This document shows, in pieces, positions 1-11,580 of a stretch of 64,000 bases of DNA; the stretch's first letter is position 1; the number at the start of each line of letters is the position of its first letter. Below the pieces are notes generated by a model. That model had not been told where the DNA came from and made no database searches. It saw only the letters and a program-made list of their open reading frames with translations. The stretch comes from Diorhabda sublineata. Taxonomy: Eukaryota > Arthropoda > Insecta > Coleoptera > Chrysomelidae. The stretch spans positions 10,734,872 to 10,798,871 of the forward strand of contig NC_079485.1 of assembly GCF_026230105.1 (NCBI RefSeq), given 5' to 3'. Made by a program: the position numbers and the translations under genes.

Positions 1-244
1 CATGAATACTCGAAAATTTAGATTAGACAAAATAATTTGATTTATTTTCTTGATGTCACACTATATAAAATTAACAGTGATAAGAAAACAGAACCTTACA
101 CTAACTTAAAATCAACTTTGTGCTCGACATATTTAAACTTCATTTACTGGAATATTCATCTTTGTAATAAGTAAAGCCTTTGAAAAACGCTTGGGTCTAC
201 TTCACAAAATCAGAAAATTCCTTTTTTAAATTATTTCCACATTC

Positions 245-560
245 TTAAATCCTACCTCGAACATCGGTACATCAAATCAACGCAGGTAGCGTTTTGGGTC
301 TTCTATATCTTCTCTACTTAGAAGATTTATCCACATCAGACAATACATTGATTGCAACATATGCCAATGAAACTGTTTTAGTAGCATTACACCGAGATCC
401 TCAAACTGCATTTGGACAGGCTACAGCAATGACAAAGATATTGTTCATACGTCACTATAAATGAGTGTCAAATTTCACCGAGGGAGGAGGCCAAACATCT
501 TGGAATCCACCTTGATAGAAGACTTCCTTGGAAGAAACTGTTAAATTACGAATTGGTACT
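245..560 (+). pseudogene. Jockey-type LINE reverse transcriptase fragment
   Basis: A fragment of a non-LTR retrotransposon reverse transcriptase, which would copy element RNA into DNA at a nicked target. One frame (about 266-460) reads GSVLGLLYLLYLEDL, then ATYANETVLVALH, where intact Jockey elements carry the GSVLGP box and the ATFADDTA catalytic box. After a frameshift, VTINECQ and then EEAKHLGIHLDRRLPWKK (about 450-545) match the segment that follows in the same family. The two catalytic aspartates of the FADD/YADD box have become Asn-Glu, so the copy cannot be active. The endonuclease, the N-terminal RT and everything downstream are missing. The family assignment is strong from motif order; the subfamily is not resolved. 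Confidence 0.85.
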
Positions 561-1453
561 GCGAATACCAACTATGTGCAAATAACTTGTCCTTGTCCGG
601 AAATAATGACGAAATTGAGTGGTTTTTTCATCTCGTTATACCCAAAATCCATTGTATGTTAGTAGAAAGGTTTGAAATGTCTTTCAGTATTTCAAATTTA
701 AATTTTAAATAACAACTGAGATATTTTGTAGTAATGTTTTTAATTTTTTAAATATGAAGTTTTCTATTACGAATGAGTTAAAGTTCGGTTACCGATCGTT
801 TATGGAAAATTAGGACACCCTTTATTCTCAATATTTGTGATTACAATGATTCACGCGACGCGTCGGCATGTACAACCAAAGAAATAACAGTCGTAAATGA
901 AAGCATAATCTTGAAAATATAATGCCGACGTCGTCATTTGGAAACATCATAAAGATCTTCAATTTAACATGCCTGTATTTTGTAGTGCATTTTTATTAGT
1001 CAGTATTCAATAAAACACACTTTAAACGACTTCAATCATTCAAAAAGCGGAATAAGTTTCTTTGTTTTGGGTTTGAAGCTCTAAAGCAATATGTTATTGC
1101 TGTAGGATTCTATAAAAGCAGCTTTACAGTCATATTTTATTGATATTATTTCTGGAATAAGTAACACTCATATTAAATTAGATTGTTTTTCTCATCGGAA
1201 ATCCAAAGGGAGATAAGTTTTATATCTCGCTTATACCAGTTTCTTACATACAGTTTGTCCTAAATTGTTCTTTTTTAACTTACAATTTAAACATTGAGAT
1301 TTCAGTGAAGAATAAAGTATTAGCGAAATTTAAACAAACATTTACATTTAGTACCTAAATTTTAAGCAAGTGAATTTGAATTGGAACTTGTTAAAATTAT
1401 GTTGTACATAATTCAGGAGATAGTATAAAGTTTGTTTTTTCTTACCACTACTC
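561..1453. other. AT-rich stretch, no gene seen
   Basis: No supported gene or repeat. There is some A+T homopolymer, and a sequence around 813-823 (GGACACCCTTTAT) resembles one near 3375, which could be residual transposon ends, but no pairing or coding sequence supports that. Confidence 0.5.
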
Positions 1454-1590
1454 TACATTTGGGTCGTCGTAAAAAATTGAATTTCTTGCAACGCTCCCTA
1501 AAAAGATTTTTAATAAAAAACACTGGGAAATATTTTTTTAATTCAAAACAACACCTGCCTCTACACGATCTAAGTTAATTTTTCAGTATT
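1454..1590 (+). repeat. Left terminal inverted repeat of the 618-bp element
   Basis: Pairs with 1935-2071 in inverted orientation. Shared blocks include TTGCAACGC, AACACTGGGAA, TTCAAAACAACAC and ACACGAT, in the same order with small indels between them. Confidence 0.8.
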
Positions 1591-1789
1591 ATTTTTGTTG
1601 AGAATTTTCAGGAAAAATAATTTTATGGGAATTTATAGAAATAACAATATTTGATCAAAATAACAATAAACAAAAATCTAAATTAAAATATTTTTTTCGT
1701 TGATTTAGCCTATTAAATAAAAAAATTGAAGATATTCGAATTGATATTTTTATTTTAAAAAAATATTGGTACAAACGTTAATTTAATAT

Positions 1790-1930
1790 TCAGATTTCTT
1801 CACTCAAAGCATCAATTAAGCTTAATTCTTCCGAATTTTGAATGCCTCCTCTTCTATAACCATCTAAGATTTGGATGAGGAATTGTTTTCGTCCTTCATC
1901 TTTTGTAAACAAACGGTTGTACTCTTGCAT
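1790..1930 (-). CDS. 46-codon ORF inside the TIR element, unrecognised
   Basis: An ATG-to-TGA frame of 46 codons lies on the minus strand just inside the right TIR, with an in-frame stop shortly upstream of the ATG. It begins MQEYNRLFTK and ends SLIDALSEEI. The composition is unlike translated AT-rich noise: it is charged and balanced, with few Ile/Phe/Tyr/Asn runs, and contains ILDGYRRGGI. I do not recognise it. It may be the C-terminal remnant of a longer protein of the parent element, a real small protein, or chance. There is no promoter evidence and no detectable neighbour gene. Position between the TIRs is the only functional hint. Confidence 0.35.
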   Translation of the reverse strand: MQEYNRLFTKDEGRKQFLIQILDGYRRGGIQNSEELSLIDALSEEI

Positions 1931-1934
1931 TAGT

Positions 1935-2071
1935 TCAACGTTTAATTAAATTACATCGTGTGGAGGCACGTGTTGTTTTGAATAAAAAAAATTCCCAGTG
2001 TTTTTTCATCAAAAAAAAGCTATTTAGATGGCGTTGCAAAAAATTTAATTTTTAACGACCACCCTAGTCTA
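1935..2071 (-). repeat. Right terminal inverted repeat of the 618-bp element
   Basis: Reverse-complement partner of 1454-1590. It ends outward with ACCCTAGTC and then TA at 2070-2071. Confidence 0.8.
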
Positions 2072-2395
2072 CATCTGCCGGATGATTTAAAAAAAATAAT
2101 TTTTAAAATTATAATCGAAATGTTGGAATGCATTATCTCAAAAGCTGCTTGTAATATTTTGGTTGGGATCATAGTAGTTATGTAAGAGTACATTGTTGTC
2201 AAATCAGCTCTTACCCAAATAATTGAGGCATTCTTTACTTAAAATTGATACAAAGATCTAGAGGTAGTGAAAATTTGTATAAAAAAATAAAATAACTGAT
2301 ATTTGATATCTATTTGACTATTAGTACAATACAACTTTTTGGTGTAATTTAAATCGTATAACAGAGCTACCGAACGATAATCTACTTAGATAAAA

Positions 2396-3030
2396 CATAG
2401 AACGACACCCATGATACACCCAGTAAAGGATGGGTTGGTGGTTCAAAAACATGTTACACGAAAGCTCCGTCTATTAAAAGTAGAAGAATAACTAATCGGA
2501 TCAGAAGAAGGATGGATGCCAGAATGTCTGTTTGTAGCAGCTAAGAATATTTCGAATTTCTCTGGATTATCAATGCGAATCAACCGCGGTAGTTTTCGAA
2601 GATTGGTTTCAAATTAAATGATTGCCGAATATACCACTGAATAGCTGTATTGTGATGAATAATCCACAGTCGCCAAAATAATAAGATACCAGTTTCCAAT
2701 AATAGAAAAAGTGAAATGCAAAACTTTTTGTGCGTACGTAATATATATTTCCACGAAAGTAATAACGTTCAACAATTGTTGGAAAGTGTGAAAACTTATT
2801 ATTTTTCAAAGAAATACGTTTGTGATAAAATTGCGAAGGAAGCAGGTCACGAAGTAATTCAACTTATTCAACTATATTAGTGTATTTTTAATCCGATTGA
2901 GCTGATATGGCATAAATTAAAGTCTAATATGCGTCCTCACAATAATACACCTAATTTGAACAGTAGTGTGATTCAGTTGATAAAGACGGAAAATCAAGAT
3001 GTAACTGCTGAGAATTGGAAAAACTGAAAA
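2396..3030 (+). pseudogene. IS630/Tc1-type DDE transposase relic
   Basis: The C-terminal two-thirds of a DDE transposase of the insect IS630/Tc1 type can be followed through several frames. In order: a piece matching GSEEGW (about 2497-2515); LDYQ-CESTAVVFEDWFQIK (about 2563-2615), which corresponds to the DYHDEMN...FEDWF region; LPNIPLNSCIVMNNPQSP (about 2620-2675), where the family has ...VIVMDNA, so the second catalytic Asp is Asn here; KYVCDKIAKEAGHEVIQL (about 2813-2868); CIFNPIELIWHKLK (about 2883-2925), the NPIE box with the third acidic residue; and VTAENWKN (about 3001-3025). Frameshifts and stops separate the pieces. The N-terminal DNA-binding part is not visible. This is a dead copy. 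Confidence 0.8.
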
Positions 3031-6000
3031 TAATTGAGAACCCATAAAGATTTATGTACACAAATATATATAGCTTAGAACCCGTAAAAAATATTATGGA
3101 TTTGCAAGATAGTAGCAATAGCAAATATACTCTGTATTAAAATAGAATAAATTTTATAAAATTCAAATTTCTTTCTAAGCAAGTAGGTGATATTATAATA
3201 GTGCGACCTTGCAGAAGGTCCTCTCAATAAATAGCCATAAATTCACGACTTTAGGGTAACATAACTAAAAAAAATATAATTATAATTTTATTTGATTGAG
3301 CTTTGAATGGCAGTATATGACATCCTAAATAAAAAATTCTGAATTTCTTCCAATCACTTTTTGTTTTTCTAGTTTTGGGACACCCTTTATATGAAAATAT
3401 AGCGCATGCACATGTGAAATTATATTTTTTATCGGCCACTAGAATTTAAAGCCGAAGGTTTTTGTTGACGAGAAAGAGTCATGAAGCGTAGAAAATTGGT
3501 TTTGTAGTAAGTGTGAACGACATGGTGCTGGATCGCCAGATATGTCCTTGTCCAGATATATACCCGTCACCCTTCAAATGTCATTATAATAGAAATTCCC
3601 TATTGAATGGTCAACACATCTAAGAAAATAATAAATGGGCGACTCTAGTCTCCTTTTCACCACGACAATTCAATTTTTTCGGTGATAGATCTTTACATAA
3701 TGTGATATTGATATGATGCGTACAGAATTTTTTTTATATTGTGATTTAACACATTTTGGAATTCAGGTCCATTCAGTGCTCTCCCTGGTCGATTGGAATT
3801 TAAATTTGATTCTCCCTTTTTTGTACGCTGTCTCTGGCGGTGACAACTGTAGGAATATGTATATACGAATTTCACAGCTAATTTGTCTGCCAATGACAAT
3901 CGAAAGATTTAGCTTGGTAAGATGAATAAAAAAGTTGATGATACACGTTTTGCAATGGTATGAAGTGAGATAAAAAATGTTGTATGTATGTATATAACTT
4001 CGATATTACGTATTAATATTCAGTTTCTACAAAACTAAATTGGAAGATTTGAGAGTTAGAAACCAACTATTTTCTAGACGTTTTACACAGATGATCCAAG
4101 ATGGAATCAGTTTTGTAATCAAAGTTCAGAGCCCCAGATGCATCTGCCTGCGTAAGTAGATATTAAGCTGGCAAATTTGACACAAAACTGGATTTAGTGT
4201 TAGTATAAATCGTACATGAATATTTACGATTCATTATTGTTGTGGTGTGCTCTCGTTTATGTGTCCTTTTCATTATGTGTAGGGTTTTCCAAATCCTCAT
4301 AAGAACTGATTATAAACAATACTAAATTAACAGTAAGGGATTTATTAGGAAGTTCAAGTGATAAAATTTATTGCAATTAGATCTAATTACTTGATTTGCA
4401 ATATTTTATTTAAAAATATATATTTTCTTCAAGTTCTATTCTCACCTTAATAATAAGTAATAACAGGTTTTGTTCAGGTTATTTATATAAACAAAGGATT
4501 ATTATTTTACCATCAAAACCTGCTTTGGTTATATTTCATTTGAGTAAGAAAGGGTTCTTACAATAACTTGAATATCTTTATCTTAATAAAATTGCAACTA
4601 GTAAATTGCTCAATACATTTTTTCTCGTGCTCTGTCATTATTAAAAATATTATACACAGAAACATAAATTTGAAAGTTTATTAGTTCAGAGGTAGTAGTA
4701 TGAACTACCTACAAATAACTTAAATTATTCGCCAATGGTAGTATTTATTGAGGTTCAGAACCCTGAGTTGATATCAATTTGGTTAAAACAAATAACATTG
4801 TCAAGATCCATCTGAATATGATGATCTGTGGATTGAGTGCGCTATGTACAATCCCACTGAGGTGTATATTAATTACATTTTTAAGAATAAGTCGTGTACA
4901 AGAATTATCAATGGAGGCAATGTTCAATGATGTGAGTGGTTTCAGACGATATCAAAATCATTCATTTTGAATAATGTCACATTTTTAAATAAACATTTCT
5001 TCTAATTTTCCCAAAAATTTAATGTTACCTCGAGTTAATTAACATCGCATTGTTTGATATGGGAAAGTAAAAATTAAAGTGAGCTTTGAAAATAACAGGT
5101 GTAGAATCATTTGTATTATTCAACGATATGCTCTGAACACAGTAACAAAGTTAATACATTTATCAAGATTTATTTATAAAATTCACATGTGAATTGATAA
5201 TAACCAACAATATTTTTAATAAATGATTAATATCGTCTATTTATTAAATAGAGTAAATTAATAAATATGACACATATTATGAAATTTACAAACCGTACGA
5301 CATGAGATATTGCCGCATGAGAACTTTATAATTAATTATCTTTATTCAAACTCTTTTTAGGCCATATTTGTCTTATTCTAATAGCGAGATTAGTACACTT
5401 TGATACTTTTTTCCTTTTCGTCTAAAGCATTATTGTAATTATCCAATGTAATGTCCAGAACAATGTTCATCATCAACAAAATGACGCAGAATATATTGCT
5501 GTTTCATTTTTTAGCAAACTTTATCAAATCAAAACCGGCCATAATTCTCCAACTCTATATTTTGTTTGATTTTGAATTGCCATTATCATGGGAGAAAAAA
5601 TTACTGGAATATTTCGCAAGTATTGTATGCTGCGATTTCCTTGATAACATTCTAATTTTAAAATAAATGAAACAGGAAATATTACGATAGATGCTTAGCT
5701 CGTCCAAAATACGATCATCAGAAACTATTTACGAATCTAAGCAATAAAACAAGGAATACATGATCGCACCTCTTGAACAAACAGAATTTACGCCTTCTGT
5801 ATGATTCAAAAGTAAAGCTAAACTTTATTTTAGGAGAATGTAACATCAAATATTCTACAATAATAATTCTAGCTACACATTCAAGATTCATGCAAATAGG
5901 TTACTATCTTCATTTTCCAGTAACAATTCAAACGTCCCCGCAGCCACTCTACAAACCAAAAGGTTATCGAATAAAATATAAATCTGTGGTGCATAAAATG

Positions 6001-9000
6001 TGTAATTTTAATTTATTGTAGTTGAATATAGTTTGAAGCGGTCAAACATGGTTTGATAATGTTTGAACTATTTGTTTATGTATCAATGTATACACAGATT
6101 GTGAACTGAGATTTCGTTTCAATAACTTTTTTCATAGTTTACTTGAAACACAGCTTTACAGTTCCCTTTATTCAAAAAATTTCCGTTTACATCTGTAGTA
6201 CAATCAATTTGAAATTGGATTGTTTAGGACTACTCTTCACATGCATGTGAATAGATGTGAATAGATTAGGATTATAGGCAACTACCGCTGGCCCTCGAAG
6301 TAGTAAAATTCGGATAGTAAAAATAAGTCATGATTTACGTGCACTTTATTCAAACTGAAGTCGTATAAAGTTTTATAGCTTATAACGAATTTGAGTTAAG
6401 GGTTGCCTGATTTTTTTACTGTACGGCAGCTTGCAGATTTTGATTTACAAGTCGATATTTCGTATTGACAGTGAGTAAAAACGTTATATGAGCTTACTAT
6501 GTTGTATTCATTGCTATTCATGTAGGGCAATTGTTAAAATTTATGTTTTTATTTAATGTTTTATTTTGATATAACCCGCTTCTGATCAACAATGTACCGT
6601 GAGAATAAAAAAGTGTAAATCATAACGTAATCAATGTCTGTTAACTTTTTTAATGATCTATACAATACGGTTTCAATTTATAATACCGGGAGAGAGGCGC
6701 ACCATATGCATTCGAATTAAGGTTCGTTAAAGGCTATTAATACTCTTTATGTGTTTTAATAGCAAAAAATGTGGGTTTTGTCACAGGTAAATGTAGATTA
6801 TCGGAGTAGGGCTGCAATATAATTCTCGTATCATTTCAGATTTCTAGTCTATAACTAAGTATCTATCATAATATTAAACATTTCAATTATAAAATTAATC
6901 CTGTTTTTACAGTATCCACTTCTTAGCGTCAGTATAATGGAAAAATCGCTGAATCATGATCTGTTACGAGGAGCTGAATTTGAAATTGATTCGTAATACT
7001 TATATCAGAAACGAACCAAAAATATACCTGATTTTAGCCTACTCTGTTAATATACTTATGTAAATAATTATCATAAAGTGTATTTAATTAGCTCTTTGTC
7101 AAGTTCACATAGATAATAACCAGATTTTGAAAATAAAATTTACAAAACTCTACCATTTGAATTGTTTTAAATCCTTTAGTTTAAGAACAAAAAATAACGA
7201 ATTATTTGTATGTAGCGTCATCAGCAAGCAGATATGTATCCAAAGAATACTTCTCACCGATTAATTGCTCACTGGCATTTTTGTATATGAATACCCCTGT
7301 AGCATCAGTTATGTCGTTATTTAACAACATCATGTGGTAAACTTTGTTGATAACATAAATTCAGTAAATTCCCTGTTTTTAACTCATATTTTTATCTATA
7401 TATTTACATGGATAAGAATATGTAATAAATATGATTTTTTTGAAATATTATTATGAAATATATTCGAATTATGTCTATTTTGATATTGTAATTCCGGTTT
7501 GCGTTAAGATCATTTGAGTTAATGATGTTATTCGTAAAAAACAAGAGTTTTCGATTCAAATAAACTAGGAGGGCTATCAATAACAAGCGGGAAAACATCA
7601 GCAGTAAGAATGTCATCAAATATTCATGCATCGTGCAGCCGTTTATAATGTTCCACTTTTTCAGACGTCAGACGATTTATTTCAAGGAAAGCAGTACAAA
7701 AACGTCAATTTTTTGTCCAGCACCATTAAGATATTGGATATCGGTGCTTGAGATTTATTACTCTCATAGTCAAATAAAAGGACGCCCTTTAAATTATAAT
7801 ATTTTGTTTTGGAGATATTTATGGCCCCTATATCGCTCTGGTTTTATATCTATTAATCTTATATTTAGTCAAGGGAGTTGCAATTACCTGGGATGTTTTC
7901 TTATAAACAGGCAACCTAGATAAATGAATTAGAAAAAAAGTAATTTATCCTACTGGATAACAGAGAAGAGATAAGTCGATGAAAAGTGAAAAGCTCAATG
8001 GAATTTTGTTTGGCTAGCTAGCTCAAGACTAGCGGTGAGTGGGTTAGTTTCAACAGTGTTTTTTTCATTTTCCATTTCAATCATTTTATCTTTTTTTGTT
8101 TAAGCTTTCCATTTACTCGGTGAAGTTCCAAGAAGAAGGCAGATTGAGGCCTTAGAATCAACCAAAGAAAGGGTGATTCGTTGCGTGAAGTAGGCAGATT
8201 GAATAACGAAAACAGATCACTTCTTACCAATGGACAGATAATCCGAAACGTCGATAATTTTCAAACTTTCAATGCTGTCCAATCCATAAACCTGGTTCTT
8301 TTGTTCATAATTCTGACCATGGAAACCATACAAACATGGCTATATTTACTCTGAATATAGTAAATGTTACTAAGCTTATTCTATTTCTACATATTTATGA
8401 TGTAGTTTCCAAAGTTCTGTGAGCGATATATGCTTTTTTATTCATAAATTACATTACCTTTCACTCAACGAAGCACTTCATCTGCTGCCCTCTCCACACC
8501 ACAAAAAGCATTTTAAATGAAAATATAAGCAATCTAACATTTTAAATTGATGGTTATAATATCTAGGCTTTACTTTCATGGGTGAATCTTTTGCAAGAGC
8601 GGTCGACGAAGTACGTCGTTAACTAACTTTGGAAACTTTTGTAGAAAATGTTGAAATGGTATCAGGGTTTGTCAGATAGAAGAATCATATGTGCAATGAA
8701 AGGAAGTATTTCAATTTGGTTATCCTAATGCATTTCAAAATTTATATCTGCTAGTGATTTTAGCTCTAGATTTTGTCTGGTTTCATCAGAGAAATCATGT
8801 TTAGTGAGGATGTATTGATGTTAATATAAGAGGATTGGTGCTATTACTTTTATGAATACTTTTAAATTAGATAGATGTGGTGGAAAATTTTTATTATGAT
8901 AAAATTAAAATATCTTTCGCTTGTTTAGCGAATTAAATAGAGAAATACATACCATTCAGAAGGAGCTTTAGGTATTTCTATCTGTTTCTTACCATTCCAT

Positions 9001-10461
9001 CAAAGGTTCTTCATTGGTTATTCGGATTTCTAAAGGCATCGAAATTTTCGTTTCAAAATATAGGTTTGATCTATAATTGTAGATAAGATATTCCTTTTGT
9101 GTATGAAACGTTAAAGAATTTATAATTGCTATATAAATTTAATATTTTGGTAAATTGAGCAACTATAGCTTAATGTGGTTAACGCAAATTAGATATTGTA
9201 ATCAATCGAATCCCAGTAAAACGTCTTAGTGTCTACGCTCTTGTGCTTACAGTCGGATTGTTGAACTTATAAAGAATATATGATTAAAAAATACGCTCGA
9301 CAAAGAACATTGATGTAATTTCCTGGAAAACTTAAATTATTCGTTCATAAATCCTATACTTTTCTTGTGAATTTTCATCATTGAATGAGTATTAATTCTT
9401 GTAGAAACCATTAAAATGATTAAAAGATTTCCGGAGCAAAAATTCTAATCTGCATAATTGTCGTGTAAAAATCGGGGAAGTTCTTTCGCCCAACCAATTT
9501 TACTCGAATTTGACTGCTGAACAGTAAAAATGAAGAATAGTCTAAGATAAAAAAAAGGACAAAATACCTTTGTATAGATTTCAATGGTCTCGAGGCAGGA
9601 TTTCATTTCAATTTTTAATCTCTCTCTGGAGATTTTGTATCCTTTGTCTAGTAGTAGAGTCCTTCAATTAGTTCCAAAAATCCCCTTACTATTAAATCTT
9701 GCATCAAAGAAACACCTTCATTTCATGAATATCATCCGAATAGAGTAGATGAGAAGAGGTTTGCTATTAAAAATTATATTTTTATCATTCACATAATGTG
9801 AAATATTTATGTGATGCATGTTTAATAAAAATATTCCTTGAATGTCAGACTTGTGTCAGATACGGATCAGCTCAATTTAATTATCATATCCTACCACTTG
9901 ATAAGTAGTTCTTGAAGTTTAAAACTCTATAGCGAGACAGACCAACATATGCATATATACTCATTGACATTAGACATCTCAGATTCAGAAACAATACCAC
10001 ATTTAGTGCATATGATTTACAATATCAATATTCTTCTTTAACGAGGCCTGCAACAAATTTTTCTTTTCAATTTGTCTTCGAAGAAACCTATTTAATAGAA
10101 TCAAATAGCTATGTTAAGCACAACAAAATATCTCAAGATCGAAGATGTGAATATGATCACTTTGTTAGCGATTTGGACAGACGTAGAAATGTAGCCTAGC
10201 AAAATTTTTATTCAACCTATTGCCTATAGCGTCAACTGCCTAATAATGTTAATTTATTATTTTTTATTGCTATTTTTTACATCTCTAATAGGTACAATAT
10301 ACAAAATCAGCTAGAGTGTGATCTATGATCCATATGACACTTCGTGAGTTTTGGAATATTAAAGTTCAGTTCCACGTTCCTGGCAAATTAACTTTTATTA
10401 ATATTATTCGTATTTGAATTACTGGATATCCCCATTTGTACGTGGTGCGTTAGAACGAATA
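3031..10461. other. 7.4 kb AT-rich region without supported genes
   Basis: No supported gene, RNA or element. Open frames of 60-96 codons occur (for example 5773-6021 and 7633-7923 on the plus strand) but their translations are rich in Ile, Tyr, Phe, Lys and Asn and match no family I know. No extended inverted or tandem repeat stands out. Confidence 0.5.
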
Positions 10462-10705
10462 TACAGAGTGAGTTTTATATATGGAACGCTTCAATTATCT
10501 CGAAAACGGCTTGCACGATTTTCATAAATTTTTGTGTGCAAGGGTCTTGTGATACGACCGGTATTATGGCATTATGGCATTATAGTATTATGGCATGTGA
10601 CATTGTTGTCCGATCTTTTCTTTTTCCGAAAAAATAATTAACTTTGTTATTTTAAATAGTTCACCCTATATATTTTGTGTTTTTCGAAGTCCTTAACAAG
10701 TATTT
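10462..10705 (+). repeat. Left TIR of the 1.12-kb transposon
   Basis: Inverted partner of 11361-11580. Carries an internal tandem expansion of an ATTATGGC-like unit near 10560-10600. Confidence 0.85.
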
Positions 10706-10849
10706 AGCTACATTTACAGTACCTTCTCCAAAGGTAGAATAAATATTGTACATTTAGATGGCTACAATTGAACAAACTTGTTTAATTTGAATATTATTCA
10801 ATAATTTATACTAATACAAGGCTAGTGTCATAAGTTGGGAAAAAGTTTA

Positions 10850-10965
10850 CCGAAACTGGCGTAGTAAAATATTTATCCAAATCATGGCGCAGAAAACTTA
10901 TAACAACTGAAGACAAATCTTTAAATCTTTATCTCATGTTAGTAGTAAATCTACATTTGTGAAGT
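10850..10965 (+). pseudogene. Transposase helix-turn-helix relic, plus strand
   Basis: The frame reads TGVVKYLSKSWRRKL and then TTEDKSLNLYL, resembling the linker after the first helix-turn-helix of insect IS630/Tc1-type transposases (ETGSV...SGRP...T.EDKSL). It lies inside the 1.12-kb TIR element. Its strand is opposite to the C-terminal transposase piece next to it, so they cannot belong to one colinear gene. The match is partial, so the call is tentative. Confidence 0.5.
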
Positions 10966-11007
10966 AGAAAAATTACAAATTTTACAAAACATACATTAAG
11001 GGCGATT

Positions 11008-11160
11008 ACAGCAGATGTTCAAAATATTGTTCATTTACTTCAATACAACCAGCCATGCGATTTTTAAAACTTTGCAGTACATTTTGCGAAATCCCTGACT
11101 GCACAATTATTCTTATCTTTGTGGTAATCCCGTCTTTTAACTCCTGAATATTGGCAGGTT
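11008..11160 (-). pseudogene. C-terminal fragment of IS630/Tc1-type transposase
   Basis: One uninterrupted minus-strand frame reads NIQELKDGITTKI, then QNVLQSFKNRMAGCIEVN and EQYFEHLL. This is the typical C-terminal end of insect IS630-type transposases (consensus like DVQELKERI...V..NF..R...C...NG.HFEHL). The catalytic domain upstream is gone, replaced by the right TIR after about 200 bp. It would have helped bind transposon ends. Dead copy. Confidence 0.75.
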
Positions 11161-11360
11161 TTTACTAATTTACTGACAGTAGATCCTGTTATTGGATTTT
11201 TTGTTGTCTTCTACGCCTATCACCATATCCTAAAATCATTAAAATATCAATTCGTTCTTTTTAGATAAATGATTCATTGTGACTTTCAATAAACTTCAAC
11301 AATAATAATTTATTGAAACGTCAAATATAGGTATAGGGAACATCAGATGAGAAATAATAA

Positions 11361-11580
11361 GTTTTCTTAAGGACTTCAAAAAGAGAAAAATATACAGGGT
11401 GATCCATTTGAAATAACGAAGTTCATTATTTATCCGGAAATAAGAAAGTTCTGACAACAATCTGAATACCACTATAATACCGGCCGTATCACAAGACCCT
11501 TGTACGCAAAAATTTCCAAAAAAACGTACAAGCCGTTTCCGAGATAATTGAGGCGTTCCATACAGAAAACTCACTCTGTA
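11361..11580 (-). repeat. Right TIR of the 1.12-kb transposon
   Basis: Reverse complement of the left arm with small indels. Ends outward in ACTCACTCTG followed by TA at 11579-11580. Confidence 0.85.

Larger units (their letters stand above)
1454..2071. mobile_element. 618-bp DNA element with about 137-bp terminal inverted repeats
   Basis: The two ends are long imperfect inverted repeats, 1454-1590 and 1935-2071. Both read inward from a TA dinucleotide into GGGT(C/G)GTCGT, and further in share TTGCAACGC, AACACTGGGAA, TTCAAAACAACAC, TGCCTC and ACACGAT. TA at both outer edges fits a Tc1/mariner-type TA target duplication, but other superfamilies use similar targets, so the assignment is inferred. 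The interior of about 345 bp is mostly A+T-rich and holds one short minus-strand ORF. The size suits a non-autonomous element, or a deletion derivative of a larger one. I recognise no transposase. Confidence 0.8.
10462..11580. mobile_element. 1.12-kb DNA transposon with 220-240-bp terminal inverted repeats
   Basis: Long terminal inverted repeats at 10462-10705 and 11361-11580 bound the element. Both begin TACAGAGTGAGTTTT and share ATGGAACGC, CAATTATCTCG, AACGGCTTG, AAGGGTCTTGTGATACG, CCGGTATTAT and GAAGTCCTTAA in the same order. TA at each outer edge is consistent with Tc1/mariner-superfamily insertion. The internal 655 bp carries decayed IS630/Tc1-type transposase pieces: a helix-turn-helix-like part on the plus strand and the C-terminal part on the minus strand. 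The left arm contains an extra run of short ATTATGGC-like repeats (about 10560-10600) absent from the right arm. Confidence 0.85.

Noticed and set aside
813..3380. Two occurrences of a GGACACCCTTTAT-like sequence (about 813 and 3375) as transposon ends
   Set aside because: They are in the same orientation, short, and lack matching termini or a sensible element between them.
5773..7923. 82- and 96-codon plus-strand frames as genes
   Set aside because: Composition typical of translated AT-rich DNA, no motifs and no splice or promoter context.
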